From Burkholderia sp. PAMC 26561 (GTDB taxonomy: Bacteria > Pseudomonadota > Gammaproteobacteria > Burkholderiales > Burkholderiaceae), in contig NZ_CP014309.1 in assembly GCF_001557535.2 (NCBI RefSeq), positions 310,001 to 374,000 on the forward strand: a DNA stretch of 64,000 nt, read 5' to 3'. Both the position numbers and the translations under genes were made by a program. Each line of letters opens with the position of its first letter. Positions within the stretch are counted from its first letter, which is position 1. The notes below the pieces were generated by a model, which worked only from the letters and a program-made list of their open reading frames with translations, was not told the origin of the DNA and did no database searches. Positions 1 through 9,289 of the stretch are shown in pieces.

Positions 1-1716
1 CAATTCTGGGGCGATGCCAACGCCCGTATCACGGAGTCTTATTACACATTCTTCTTGATCCTGCTCGACCGTCAGCCAGATACGGCCTCCTTCGTCGGTG
101 TATTTTGCCGCGTTCGTCAACAGATTGACGACTACCTGCTCCAGTCGTGCGGGGTCAGCGTGCAGCCATATCGGATTCTGTGATCGCGATACTAAAAGCG
201 AATGTCCGCGCTGCTCCATAAGCGGACGCGTGGTTTCGACCGCATGTTCAATAATGTCGTTTGCTGCGACTGTTTCGTTTCGCAACAGCACCCTGCCACT
301 AGTGATGCGCGAGACATCCATCAGATCGTCAACCAGATGCGTCAGTTGAACGACTTGGCGCTGGATGATGATGCATGCTTTCTGCTGAATGGGGTCATCG
401 GATTCGTGCATGCGCAACAGGTGCACTGCATTTGCTATCGGGGCGAGTGGATTGCGCAATTCATGGCTTAGCATCGCCAAGAACTCGTCTTTGCGCAAAT
501 GCAGGTCCGATAACGCCTCGGCCTGCTCGCGCATGGTTTTCTGCATCCCGGAACGCTCGCTGATGTCCCGGATATTGCACTGGGCGACCGCTCGCTGACC
601 GACTAAATACACATTGCTGATGAATTCAACTTCAGCGCTTATACCTTTCTTCGTTTCGAGGGGAAGATGATCGTAACGCACGTAACCGCGCTTTTGTAGC
701 TCTCGATAAACCGCTTGACTCGACGCCTTGTCTCCGAAAAATCCGATTTCCCAGAGCTCTTTACCTAAAAGCTCTTCGCGTGAATAGCCAACCAACTCTG
801 TCAGGAACGGATTAGCGTCTATAATCTCAAGCGTGAGTGCGTCTAGAATGAGAATCCCATCCTTTGCGCTTTGAAACAACCGCCGGTAACTGAGTTCAGA
901 GGCCTTCAGAGCAGCGTCAGCACGTCGACGTTCCGTAATGTCCTCAATTGTCAACACAATCAAGTTCGACTCGTTATTACTGGCCTCCAAGAATTGAGCA
1001 TTCAGCAGCATGACTCTCTTTCCGACTGTTCGTAAAACCACAGTTTCTAGACAGCATCCGGCTACCGGTAGCCGGCGTGAGATAACGGCGTTGAGCATTG
1101 TCCTCACGCGAGCGACGTCCCAGCGGCCGCCGTCCACGACGTAGATAAGTTGGCCTTCAACTTTGTCTTTCGCAATGTCGAAAGTACGATAGAACGACAT
1201 GCTTGCCGTCTTGATTCGGAACTCGGAATCGAGAACAACAAAGGGATCGCTTATTGTCGCGATAATGTCATCAGGGTAACGCAGCTCGGAGGAAAGGCGC
1301 TCACGTTGGTCATTTTGAGCCGTTGCATCTCGAAAGATTACTAGACTTCCAGCGATTTTTGCTTTCGCATGCCAAAAGGGCAAGATGGCATGTTCGACAG
1401 GCAATTTACTGTGGTCTTTTGGAATCAGAAGAGCTAAACGGGATGTTCGCGGCGCAGCTCCAGCGCGCAATCCGCGTGAGATGCCACAATCGTTGGAACT
1501 GTCAGGGCCTTCCGTAACGAGCCTCAACACCCTGCGTAACGGTTTTCCCAAAGCATTGCCTCGCGTCCACTGCGTTAGCCGCGCTGCCTCCGCGTTGAGA
1601 AAGGTTATTTTCCCGAGCGCATCCGTGACAATGACAGCATCGCCAACAACACAGCTCATGGCCGAAAGCCATTTGCGTTGCCTGCGGACTGCAAAATTGT
1701 CGAGAGAGACGGTCAT
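1..1716 (-). CDS. PAS-domain sensor histidine kinase, C-terminus beyond the window
   Basis: The reverse strand stays open from 1716 to base 1, so the gene loses its 3' end at the window edge. The translation shows three PAS-like segments (one near the N-terminus, one around residues 130-250, one around 270-390), then a HisKA box (MLSHELRNPLAP) near residue 417, then the start of the ATPase domain with NLLTNAAKYTDEGG and DTGVGIAPEL. It should autophosphorylate on the H of SHELRN and pass phosphate to a response regulator outside the window. No transmembrane segment is visible, so it is probably cytosolic. The start at 1716 has a GGAG six bases upstream; an in-frame ATG at 1776 is the alternative. 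The ligand of the PAS domains is unknown. Confidence 0.9.
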   Translation of the reverse strand, partial: MTVSLDNFAVRRQRKWLSAMSCVVGDAVIVTDALGKITFLNAEAARLTQWTRGNALGKPLRRVLRLVTEGPDSSNDCGISRGLRAGAAPRTSRLALLIPKDHSKLPVEHAILPFWHAKAKIAGSLVIFRDATAQNDQRERLSSELRYPDDIIATISDPFVVLDSEFRIKTASMSFYRTFDIAKDKVEGQLIYVVDGGRWDVARVRTMLNAVISRRLPVAGCCLETVVLRTVGKRVMLLNAQFLEASNNESNLIVLTIEDITERRRADAALKASELSYRRLFQSAKDGILILDALTLEIIDANPFLTELVGYSREELLGKELWEIGFFGDKASSQAVYRELQKRGYVRYDHLPLETKKGISAEVEFISNVYLVGQRAVAQCNIRDISERSGMQKTMREQAEALSDLHLRKDEFLAMLSHELRNPLAPIANAVHLLRMHESDDPIQQKACIIIQRQVVQLTHLVDDLMDVSRITSGRVLLRNETVAANDIIEHAVETTRPLMEQRGHSLLVSRSQNPIWLHADPARLEQVVVNLLTNAAKYTDEGGRIWLTVEQDQEECVIRLRDTGVGIAPEL

Positions 1717-3010
1717 TTCGGCTCCGTTATTTTTCTGTGTCTGATCTTCATCACGAAACCGGCGCTGCAAGGCCATTTGCAATATCTCTCAGATGCAGGG
1801 TTCGAGAAACCTATAGAAATAAGGGACCAGCACTCAAGGCCGACTCTTCGCTGCGGGTATTTTTAACTAAAGGAACCCTTAACGTTGAAATGGTTTTGAG
1901 TGTAATCAAAGTTCTACCGTGGCTCTATTCTGCGCTGGAGCCAAAACCGGTATTAATCAGAACAATTGCCATTTGTCGGGTATTGCGGATGTTTCGCCTT
2001 GCCGATCTCGTGCGGGTTTCAGATTACCTCATATTTTGGCGGACGAACAAATATTTGACGCTACAGAAGCTTTCTCAAGTTGGGGTGAAACAATGTTTTG
2101 TTCGCGGACTGAATGTCGTGGGGGCCAGGGTTATGTTTCACCCGCTGTCGAGCGCCCGTTAATGAGACCACGATGCATCTGGCTAAACCGACGGCGCCAC
2201 TTTTACAGTGTGTCTGCCAAAAAGGAAATAAGCATGTCAACAACCAGGGAGCGGGCATTTGTTCGGAACGGTGGTGAGCCCATCCCTGGGCAAGTGCAGC
2301 AACACAACCGATCCTCTGGACGGTTATATACCGTGACCCTGCTATCTCCGCTGAGACCTCTTGCTAGGCCAGAATAGTCAGCTTCTTGTCGGTCGCTTTC
2401 TCTCTACGCGAGTCTTCGTCAATAGCGTTATAGCCTGGGCGCATCCAACATTCTCGCAAGCGCGTAAAACGTGCCATAGGAGGGCGATTTCGTCATGTTT
2501 GACCATGTGCGCCGCGCTGATCGATGCCGCATCCACCTTCGGGCCTTTTTTCGATCCCTTTGGTCTGCTTATCGGATTCTTAAATTGATCCTTCCATCGC
2601 AACGCAGTAATGCTATTTACCTTGACGCCCTAAGCTTCGCCGCTTGGTTAATGTGTTCGATCTGTCTTGTCGAAAACACGGAGATGCGAGTAAGCATAAA
2701 ATTGATCGCCAAGCTATGGCGTTACGCCGGTAGATGAGATGATGTACCAAGCTCGCTCAGCGCAAGAAATGCTAAGAGTGATGCGCAAAATGGTGTTCGA
2801 GGCCTAAAGGAGAGCAGTGGTCAGACGTATCCAATTGACGGCGTAAAGTGCAATGGGATGTTCCGGCCGGCTAATGCAGTCTGCATCAAGTCGTACTCCG
2901 TTTCCGATGTATTCATAAGCAATAGTATGTATCTGATTTTCCCTCGTTCCGAAAGAAATGGTGTTTCAACAAAGCGCTGATGCGACATTATTTACGTACC
3001 CTCCAGTGTA
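1717..3010. other. gene-poor region, no recognisable gene
   Basis: About 1.3 kb between the kinase and the response-regulator relic. It holds only short open frames with no family resemblance. One, on the minus strand at 2378-2602 (74 residues, lysine-rich N-terminus), could be the remains of a small protein, but I recognise nothing in it. No terminator or structured RNA stands out. Confidence 0.4.
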
Positions 3011-3018
3011 TAAGTTCA

Positions 3019-3400
3019 ATGCAGCTCTATTCCAAAAAATTCACTCCCGCGGCCCGAACCGACCGGCGCATTGTCACCTATACAGAACCCCTGCGTGCGC
3101 TGGTTGTTGGCGACAACATAAATATGGCGGAAGCACTCCCCTTTGTTCGCTCGATCCGATGACGTGCCGGATTGCGCTGGGCGGCGCCCGGGCGATTGAA
3201 ATAGCAACGCTTGCGTCCGTGAAGTGATGGCATTCGGACATTTCGATGCCTGAGCCGGACGGGCTTGAGGACTGCGTACGCATAAGGAAATTTGCGAACA
3301 GGCAACATCGTGATCAGCGCTTTCACCGCACTCGACGAGGCGGACTTCCGCCGGCAATCCGGCTAAGCTTCGTTTTACAGCGTCCCCGTCGCACCTGAGA
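3019..3400 (+). pseudogene. response regulator receiver relic
   Basis: A degraded copy of the response regulator at 17419-17865. The two match from the ATG onward: both have a TDRRI segment, then YTEPLR, a 'LVV.DN' acidic pocket and AEAL, and further down a shared stretch on IVIxAFTALDEA. Here the first acidic-pocket aspartate is glycine (VVGDN), the frame breaks near 3160, and the phosphoacceptor region is in another frame with stops. It is a dead paralogue, not a working receiver. Confidence 0.75.
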
Positions 3401-3496
3401 GCGTTAGGTTTCCGGGTAAAGGGCCTCGAAAGCAAGCGAGGTGAGTCGAGATAATTTTTAAGCTCGTGGGCGAAGAAGCCGGCTTGCTCATTGGCT

Positions 3497-3760
3497 GCTA
3501 CTGTTTGTTTTCCTGCAGTGTCGCGCTGGTAACCGATTCAGTGACCGCGTCCGCAATCGCATTGTCCAGGCGCTGGTTGAGCGTTCTGAACTTATAGACC
3601 GCAAAAGGTGCGTCTCGCTCGTAGGCATGATCAGTGATGGCTTGGCAAAGGTCGCCGTAGTCTGCACCACTTGACCCACATCAAAGCGGAGGTCGAGTAA
3701 CGCTTTACCATGTAATGCAGCGGATGTTCCGATTTCCGACGCTTGAGAGATGCAATAAAT
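3497..3760 (-). pseudogene. sensor kinase N-terminal domain relic
   Basis: Read on the minus strand this matches the sensory N-terminal domain of the kinase at 9290-10432. One frame gives EIGTSAALHGKALL and DVGQVV; after a one-base shift the next frame gives DYGDLCQAITDHAYERDAP and then FRTLNQRLDNAIADAVTE. The intact gene has EVGTSAAQHGRELL, DYGDLCQSITDLAFERDAP and FRTLNRCLDNAIADAVTE. The histidine and ATPase domains are absent. It lies convergent with the response-regulator relic next door, so a kinase/regulator pair seems to have been copied and lost here. Confidence 0.75.
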
Positions 3761-3807
3761 ACTGAAAAGTATCACGTAAGGTTGATGGCTAATCTGAGGG
3801 CAAGGCA

Positions 3808-4134
3808 ATGAACACCACAAATGATTCCGCTGATTCAATTCGGGAAATCAACCTCTCGTACGTTCTGCTCGCGCAGAAAATGCTGCGTTTGGACCGGGCT
3901 AGAAGCGAGGCTCGACTCGGGGTGACAGGACGAGTGGCGGACATTCTTGTTGACTTGACAATGCCTCAGACCATGTTGCTCTCTACAGCGCCTCACCTGC
4001 TTTGCGCTTTTCGGTTCAATGAACAGTCCATATTATCGTCGCTGTTTCGTGCGGGTGAGCAAATCAAAGTTACGCCTGAGGAGTCAAAGCTGGCGTTTGC
4101 CTCTGTAACCCGAAGGGCAGCGTTATCTGTGTGA
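3808..4134 (+). CDS. flhD: FlhD-like flagellar transcriptional regulator
   Basis: A 108-residue protein with the FlhD pattern: an N-terminal INLSYVLLAQKMLRLD helix, then EARLGVTG, LTMPQTMLL, and CAFRFNE. Enterobacterial FlhD (about 116 residues) has INLSYLLLAQRLI, FRLGI, LTLPQMVKL and CHFRFD at the same spacing. FlhD normally joins FlhC to activate class II flagellar promoters. No flhC follows, so this is an orphan copy that may pair with an FlhC from elsewhere or act as a modulator. The tail after residue 90 does not resemble other FlhD proteins. It sits in a relic-rich patch, so expression is uncertain. Family assignment is firm; function in this setting is inference. Confidence 0.8.
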   Translation: MNTTNDSADSIREINLSYVLLAQKMLRLDRARSEARLGVTGRVADILVDLTMPQTMLLSTAPHLLCAFRFNEQSILSSLFRAGEQIKVTPEESKLAFASVTRRAALSV

Positions 4135-4164
4135 ATAGTTTCGAATGATGTCGAGCGCCAACGC

Positions 4165-4386
4165 GTGGATGTGATGGATGACGAGTTGCTGTTGTTTGGT
4201 GATGCCGAGGTGAGCGTGGGCGCAGCCGTTAATGCTCAAACCGTCATCTCGATTCGCGATGCGCAGAGAAAAAGCTTACCGCGAGAGCTTCCGGTTGATT
4301 CGGTTGAGTGGGAAGCGGCCGCGCTCGAGTTCGCTAAAGATACGGATCGGGTGTCAACAGGCGAGAGCAATCAATCCTATTGTTGA
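4165..4386 (+). CDS. small hypothetical protein
   Basis: An acidic 73-residue open frame 30 bases after the flhD-like gene, same strand. It has no recognisable domain, signal peptide or membrane segment. Its position could make it part of an flhD transcript, but no clear ribosome site precedes it. It may be non-coding. Confidence 0.25.
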   Translation: MDVMDDELLLFGDAEVSVGAAVNAQTVISIRDAQRKSLPRELPVDSVEWEAAALEFAKDTDRVSTGESNQSYC

Positions 4387-4611
4387 ACCTAGTAGCCGGT
4401 AGCCTGGGGCGTGCAATAGAGGCGCAGAGATCCGGCGTATCGTCTGCGGGCGACCGCAGCGACTAATGCACACGAGCATAAAGCGGATATGGCCAACGCT
4501 AACATCGCCACGATACAATCTGTGAACGCCGCAAGAATCGGCGGGAAGACGCGCCGATAAATTTGCGGTACTTGCTAAGCGTACCGCCCGGTATCGGCCG
4601 TGAAAGGACGT

Positions 4612-4863
4612 TTAATCCCTTTCCTCAGCGTAACCCGGAGGAAGAGCGTTTCGATTGTCGCGTGCCTCAACGGCAAACAGCTGGCCGATCAGCCGAATGA
4701 ATTCACTTACCGGATGATTGCCGCCGCGCTGTTCCTTCGGGAGGTCCTCTTCGGCCTCAATCAGGTAACGTCGAGCGTGCGCCCAGCATCCGAGGTGCGC
4801 CAGTTGGTTTGTTCGGGCGATTTTGTTGTACGGCTCGTAGCCAATGGAATGAGCGCCTCCCAC
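4612..4863 (-). pseudogene. IS66 transposase (TnpC) internal fragment
   Basis: About 80 residues in the IS66 TnpC pattern: GYEPYNKIAR, then LAHLGCWAHARRYL and FIRLIGQLFAVEA. This is the segment that normally follows the GVLMSDGYE motif, which is where the larger tnpC piece at 6206-7142 breaks off. The rest of the C-terminal catalytic domain is missing. Confidence 0.75.
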
Positions 4864-4919
4864 CCATCGTCGAATAGGAAGATCATGGAGGCTTCCAAAG
4901 CCAACTTGGAGAAACGAAA

Positions 4920-5939
4920 ATGACGCTCATGCCTGTTGGGATTGATATTGCCAAGAATGTGATGCAACTGCACTACATTGACCAGGAGACGGGCGAGATT
5001 GTGAACAAGCCCGTCAAACGCGCGCAGTTGCTGGAGTACTTTGCAAATCGGGCGCCGTGCCTGATCGGAATGGAAGCTTGCGGCGGAGCTCACCACTGGG
5101 CGAGAGAGCTCTCGAAGATAGGGCATCAGGTGAAATTGCTACCGGCCGAGTTCGTAAAGGCATTCAACATTCGCAACAAGAATGACGCAGCCGATGCACG
5201 GGCGATCTGGTTTGCAGTACAACAGCCCAGCAAACCCGTTGCTATCAAAACCGAGATACAACAGGCTATGCTGGCCTTGCACCGTGCTCGGCAGCAACTG
5301 GTCGAATTCCGCACGATGCAGATAAATGGATTGCGCGGCATGCTGGCCGAGTTTGGTGAGGTCATGGGGCGAAAGCGTGCCGGAATGGTAAGTGCAATAT
5401 CTGACGTGTTGGAGCGGGTTGCCGAGCGGCTTCCCGCCGTGCTCATCGATACCTTGCGCGAGCAGTGGAATCGGATACGAGAACTGGATGAGGCAATAGG
5501 AGGGATCGAGCGGCGCATGCGCGAGTGGAAAAAGGATGATCGCGCAGTAAAAGCCATAAGCGAAATTCCCGGCGTCGGATTGCTGACGGCGACAGCCACG
5601 GTTGCGATGATGGGCGACGCCAAGGCGTTCAAATCTGGCCGAGAATTTGCTGCGTGGATTGGGCTAGTGCCGAAGCAGACCGGTTCGGGAGGAAAGACAA
5701 AGCTGCACGGAATCAGCAAGCGCGGGGACGCTTATTTAAGAACGCTTTTAATCCACGGCGCGCGTAGCGTCGTGACTAACGCCAAAGACCCCGGGACATG
5801 GGTTCAGCAATTAAGGAAGGGCCGGTCTTGGAACGTAGTGATTGTCGCATTAGCGAACAAGATGGCCCGAACAATCTGGGCAGTGCTGGCTCGCGACCGT
5901 CCGTATCAAAAAGGATATGTGAGTGCCAAACCGGCATGA
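4920..5939 (+). CDS. IS110-family transposase
   Basis: Full-length 339-residue DEDD transposase. The N-terminal RuvC-like domain has GIDIAKN (first D), GMEACGGAHHW (E) and NDAADARAIW (the paired D residues). The C-terminal domain has IPGVGLLTATA and the GRSWNVVIVALANKMAR tail with the conserved serine region. IS110 enzymes act as DNA-bridging recombinases using an RNA or structured end as guide; any guide would lie in the flanks at roughly 4864-4919 or 5940-6050. The gene is intact and lies within IS66 tnpC, opposite in orientation, so it arrived later. Confidence 0.92.
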   Translation: MTLMPVGIDIAKNVMQLHYIDQETGEIVNKPVKRAQLLEYFANRAPCLIGMEACGGAHHWARELSKIGHQVKLLPAEFVKAFNIRNKNDAADARAIWFAVQQPSKPVAIKTEIQQAMLALHRARQQLVEFRTMQINGLRGMLAEFGEVMGRKRAGMVSAISDVLERVAERLPAVLIDTLREQWNRIRELDEAIGGIERRMREWKKDDRAVKAISEIPGVGLLTATATVAMMGDAKAFKSGREFAAWIGLVPKQTGSGGKTKLHGISKRGDAYLRTLLIHGARSVVTNAKDPGTWVQQLRKGRSWNVVIVALANKMARTIWAVLARDRPYQKGYVSAKPA

Positions 5940-6205
5940 TCATAATCCTGTCGAAGAACACAGTTTGCAGAAGATAACGTCGAAAGGTTGCGCAGTGATC
6001 GAGTGTGATGACAAAACAGGTTGGACCGAGACTCACGAAACCTGAATGAGCGACTGAGCGTTAAGCTCGCGTAGCCAGTGAGGTGTGAGTAAGCGGATTT
6101 CATTGGGGGCCGCAGCGGTGTGATCAGCTGTAATAAGCCCGGATATACATCTGCAACCATTCTGTCGAATGCTGAACACCGATACTTGTGCAAACGGGGG
6201 GCGCT

Positions 6206-7142
6206 CATATACGTCGCTCATCAACACCGCGCCGGGTTTGATGCCCGCATAGAGCACGGCGGCCTGCGCCGCGCTGCGTGTGGGACTGTAGCTGAACATT
6301 CGCACTGGTGGTCCGGTACCGTTCATCTGTGCCCACATGTAGCTCTTGCGTTGTGCAGCACGGCCTGGCTCTTTTAGTACCTGCACCGTCGTTTCATCGC
6401 CGTAGACGATGTCGGCCTCGAGCAAGTGGTCGCGCATCAGGTTAATCAGCGGCTGCACTGCCGTACCGACGCGCACTACGCTTGCTGCAAGCGTGCCGCG
6501 CGAGAGATCGCCACCGAAACGGTGCAGCAACGCGGCGATTCGGTACAGCGGCAACGCGTCAGCGAACTTACTCACAACCACCCATGCAAGCGCTGATTCA
6601 GTGAGTAAGCCCTTCGGGATAATGCGCGCAGGTGCCGGCGTCACCTTGATTCCAAGGTCGCAGCAAAGGCATGCGTATTTGATTCGCTGGTGCTGAATGA
6701 CGCGAACCTGCTGCGGCACGATATCGAGTTGTTCGCTGATCTCGGCGCCGATCTCGACCAGTGCATGGCCGTCGTGTGCGCAGACGCGTTCTAATTCGGG
6801 CAACTCATGGCGCACGACCTCGCGAGGCAGCATTGGGTCCAACGGTTTGCGCCCACGCTTCTTGCGTTCATGCGCGCCGACTTCGACGCTCTGTTCCGTT
6901 TCGGTCTCTTGCACCGGCTCGCATCCCATTGCGAGCGCTTCTGCTTCGTTCAAGAAGAGGTCGCGTTGTTCAGCGCCGCGCACTTCGCTCTTGGAGGCAA
7001 ACAGCTGCCGCTGATAGGCCTTAAGCTTCTCGCGCAGCAAATCGCGTTCGACTGTCACCACACGCAACTTACCCTTCATGGCAGCGAGTTCTGCGCGCAG
7101 CGCCTGCAGTTCGTCGGTAGAGGATGAGGATGGCGGCGGCAT
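6206..7142 (-). pseudogene. IS66 transposase TnpC, 5' part
   Basis: Encodes the N-terminal two thirds of TnpC: a coiled-coil leucine-rich start (LRAELAAMKGKLR...), a KKRGRKPLD linker, a zinc-binding region (CACLCCD-like cysteines), and the DDE core beginning VYGDETTVQVL and RSYMWAQMNGTG-like. Homology stops at KPGAVLMSDVYE; the frame then runs on to 6033 in unrelated sequence. The missing continuation is found at 4612-4863 beyond the IS110 gene. Confidence 0.85.
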
Positions 7143-7175
7143 CGCTGAGTTAGACCAGCGATGCTGGTTCGCGTT

Positions 7176-7525
7176 TCAGCTCACGCGCTGATAATAGCGC
7201 CTCGGATGCGCGCGCATCGCTTCGATGTCGATGCCCTCGAGTAACCAGTGAAGTTGCTCTGTCGCAGTATGAGCGCCGCTTCCTTGCGCGGCCATACGAA
7301 GCGGTCCCGCTCAAGGCGCTTCATTAGAAGCCAGAAGCGGTTACGGTCCCACAGCAGCATCTTGATGCGGTCGCGCCGCTGATTGCTGAACACATAAACC
7401 GCGCGCGCGAATGGATCGAGCTTCATTGACTGCTCGACGATGGCTGCGAGCCCATTGATGCTCTTGCGGAAGTCAACGGCGTCGCGATGCACATAGACCT
7501 TCAGTTCATCGTCCAGGCGGAACAT
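7176..7525 (-). pseudogene. tnpB: IS66 accessory protein TnpB, frameshifted near its end
   Basis: The first 90 residues are typical IS66 TnpB (VYVHRDAVDFRKSINGL, YVFSNQRRDRIKMLLWDRN, RFVWPRK). Near 7270 the frame shifts; the expected ending TEQLHWLLEGIDIEAMR and HPRRYYQRVS is in another frame and stops at 7176, while the original frame runs to 7181 with unrelated residues. TnpB is needed for IS66 transposition, so this is inactivating unless it is a sequencing error. Confidence 0.85.
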
Positions 7526-7979
7526 CGCACCGTTCTAGCGTCTCGATCATGGCCGATAGCAACGACGCGTCATTGCCGCTGCATTCAAACCGGAGTGTGA
7601 CGCCGTTGGGCATCTGCACTGTCAACCGCGCCGACGCCAACGCGGGCGAAAGCGTCCTTGCTGCAGGGGTGTGCCGTTGTGCCTTCGCGGATTCGGGTAC
7701 AACCACCGCTTCGTGACTATCGACTTCAACTACCGGAACGAAAGATGTGCCAATTGGCGCTAGGGACGTGCCAGCTAGTCGCTGCTGATGCAGCTTGATC
7801 CACTTGCGCAGCAAGTTGGCGTTGACCCCATGCTTGAGTGCGAGCCCGGCGACCGAAGCACTCGGCTCAAGACACGCTTCCACCAACTTCTGTTTGGTTT
7901 GCCGGTCATATCTGCGCTTGCCATCCCGACCAACGGTGACGACCTTCAGGCCGGTCGTTTCTGAGTGTTCTTCTGTCAT
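7506..7979 (-). CDS. tnpA: IS66 accessory protein TnpA
   Basis: A 157-residue IS66 Orf1-type protein. An N-terminal helix-turn-helix (KQKLVEACLEPSASVAGLA, then HGVNANLLRKWIK) is followed by a proline/serine-rich linker and a C-terminal VQMPNGVTLRFEC segment. It overlaps tnpB by 20 bases, the usual translational coupling in IS66. Intact on its own, but part of a dead element. Confidence 0.9.
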   Translation of the reverse strand: MTEEHSETTGLKVVTVGRDGKRRYDRQTKQKLVEACLEPSASVAGLALKHGVNANLLRKWIKLHQQRLAGTSLAPIGTSFVPVVEVDSHEAVVVPESAKAQRHTPAARTLSPALASARLTVQMPNGVTLRFECSGNDASLLSAMIETLERCDVPPGR

Positions 7980-8253
7980 GAAGGGTGTCCACTGATTCGA
8001 AAACAGTGGACATAGCCTGCACGCTCAAATCAAAGAGTTCCAGACGTCCATTTCTGCGCGCTTACTTCACATGTCGATGCGTGAGCCTGTCCGGTAAGAT
8101 CCGCAGCAAAAGAACGTCGCGAGCGGCTGCAGCCGTGTTGGTCGCTGCGGTCACCGTTTGCAGTTGCACGCTTTGGGTAGTCAGCGCACGATCGCACCAC
8201 TGGCAGAATAGGGTTATCCTTCACGCTAGAATTTCTGATCTTGGGAGAGCTGA

Positions 8254-8517
8254 ATGCTGCGAAAAATGGAGGTTGACGGGTACGAGATAGCTGTCACCGC
8301 GTCTGAGGTACTCAGACCAATGCAGTCCAGCACGGCCATCGAGGGTTACCGAGTAGCCGCAGTTATCAGTAGAAATGACGGCGGCGGTGTCGTTGGTCAT
8401 TTCCTCTGCGACGTTATTGCCCAGGGAGAAGTGCATTTAACGCTGGACGCCGCGCTCGACTATGGCGAACGGGAAGCCCGCGCAAGAATCGCAAGCGGTT
8501 TTACAGACCAGGTTTAG
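8254..8517 (+). CDS. small conserved-looking hypothetical protein
   Basis: An 87-residue frame with a plausible ribosome site (GGGAGAG) before the ATG. The protein is soluble and compact (VDGYEIAVTASEVLRP, GYRVAAVISRNDGGG, ALDYGEREARARI) with no signal peptide. I do not recognise the family. Its 3' end abuts the transposase fragment that begins at 8501, so the C-terminus may be truncated. Confidence 0.5.
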   Translation: MLRKMEVDGYEIAVTASEVLRPMQSSTAIEGYRVAAVISRNDGGGVVGHFLCDVIAQGEVHLTLDAALDYGEREARARIASGFTDQV

Positions 8518-9055
8518 AGATAATTTTACTTTGACGAGGTCTTGTGCCACCTGTGCTGCTTTGTCTGGGGAGCAGCCCGAGGAACGCAGCGAAATCGCGT
8601 CCAGACCTGAACGTCTTCGCGTCTCCGAATTTTGCAACCAGTGCTGTAGCAGTAAGCCGGCCGATGCAAGGGACTTCTGCGATCGCGCGGCTGGCAGCTT
8701 CCAGTTTGTGACACGCATCGATGCGCTTCTCTAGAAGCTCAATATCATCCTTAATGCCGTCGATGCGTCGAAGCTGATCCTGCAGGTGCGAAGTTATTGT
8801 TTGGCGCTCGCTACGAATTGAGTACAGCACCTGCAGCGACAAAGCTCGCACCAACTTCTCTGTCGCAATGCACGGCCGGCGTCCTTTCGCGTCAGCCTCC
8901 TCCATCCGCGCGAACACATCGTCCATGGGGTTAAGGGCGTTATTGAGCCACGTGTGAATCGGACGCGACGGATGGTCCTTTGGCAGGAATACATCCAACT
9001 TCAACACCGTGAACGTCGATTTGGTAAACCCGCCTGGACCGCGCGTCCTTTCCAT
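8501..9055 (-). pseudogene. chimeric transposase relic (IS5-type N-terminus joined to IS110 C-terminus)
   Basis: One open frame of 184 residues made of two unrelated transposase pieces. Residues about 14-95 match the DUF772-type start of IS5/IS1182-like enzymes (LKLDVFLPKDHPSRPI, ATEKLVRALSLQVLYSIRSE). From about residue 97 it matches the C-terminal helix-hairpin region of IS110 enzymes (IAEVPCIGRLTATALVAKFG, FRSGRDFAAFLGLLPRQ). Neither catalytic core is present. The N-terminal piece recurs at 36.8 kb. Confidence 0.75.
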
Positions 9056-9289
9056 CGCGTTCTCGTTGGTAACATCAGCTCAACGATTACGCCTGCGTCC
9101 GGGATGACCGTTCCGCGGGGTATTTCAACAGCCTGCCGAAGTTCAGTGAGCGTTACGCCCTGGATGGTTATAGAGTAGTATGGATAACGCCCGTGTGTTC
9201 CAAGGCAAGCGCCGCGAACGCGAATCGCCTGCCGGAACACCGGACCTCCCCCTTGCTTAGATCGCGCAACGAATGAGGAGGTACGGCTC

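Larger units (their letters stand above)
4570..8000 (-). mobile_element. inactivated IS66-type element interrupted by IS110
   Basis: In minus-strand order the span carries tnpA (7506-7979), tnpB (7176-7525), the 5' part of tnpC (to about 6206) and a 3' fragment of tnpC (4612-4863), with an IS110-type transposase gene of opposite orientation inside tnpC. The right-hand limit is placed near 4574, where GCTAAGCGTACCGCCC resembles IS66 ends; the other end near 8000 is a guess. Both tnpB and tnpC are damaged, so the element cannot move by itself. Confidence 0.65.

Noticed and set aside
1737..2377. Overlapping plus-strand frames of 141 and 152 residues
   Set aside because: No domain, poor start context and unlike neighbouring coding sequence; treated as chance frames.
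5126..5719. 197-residue minus-strand frame
   Set aside because: Exact shadow of the IS110 transposase gene.
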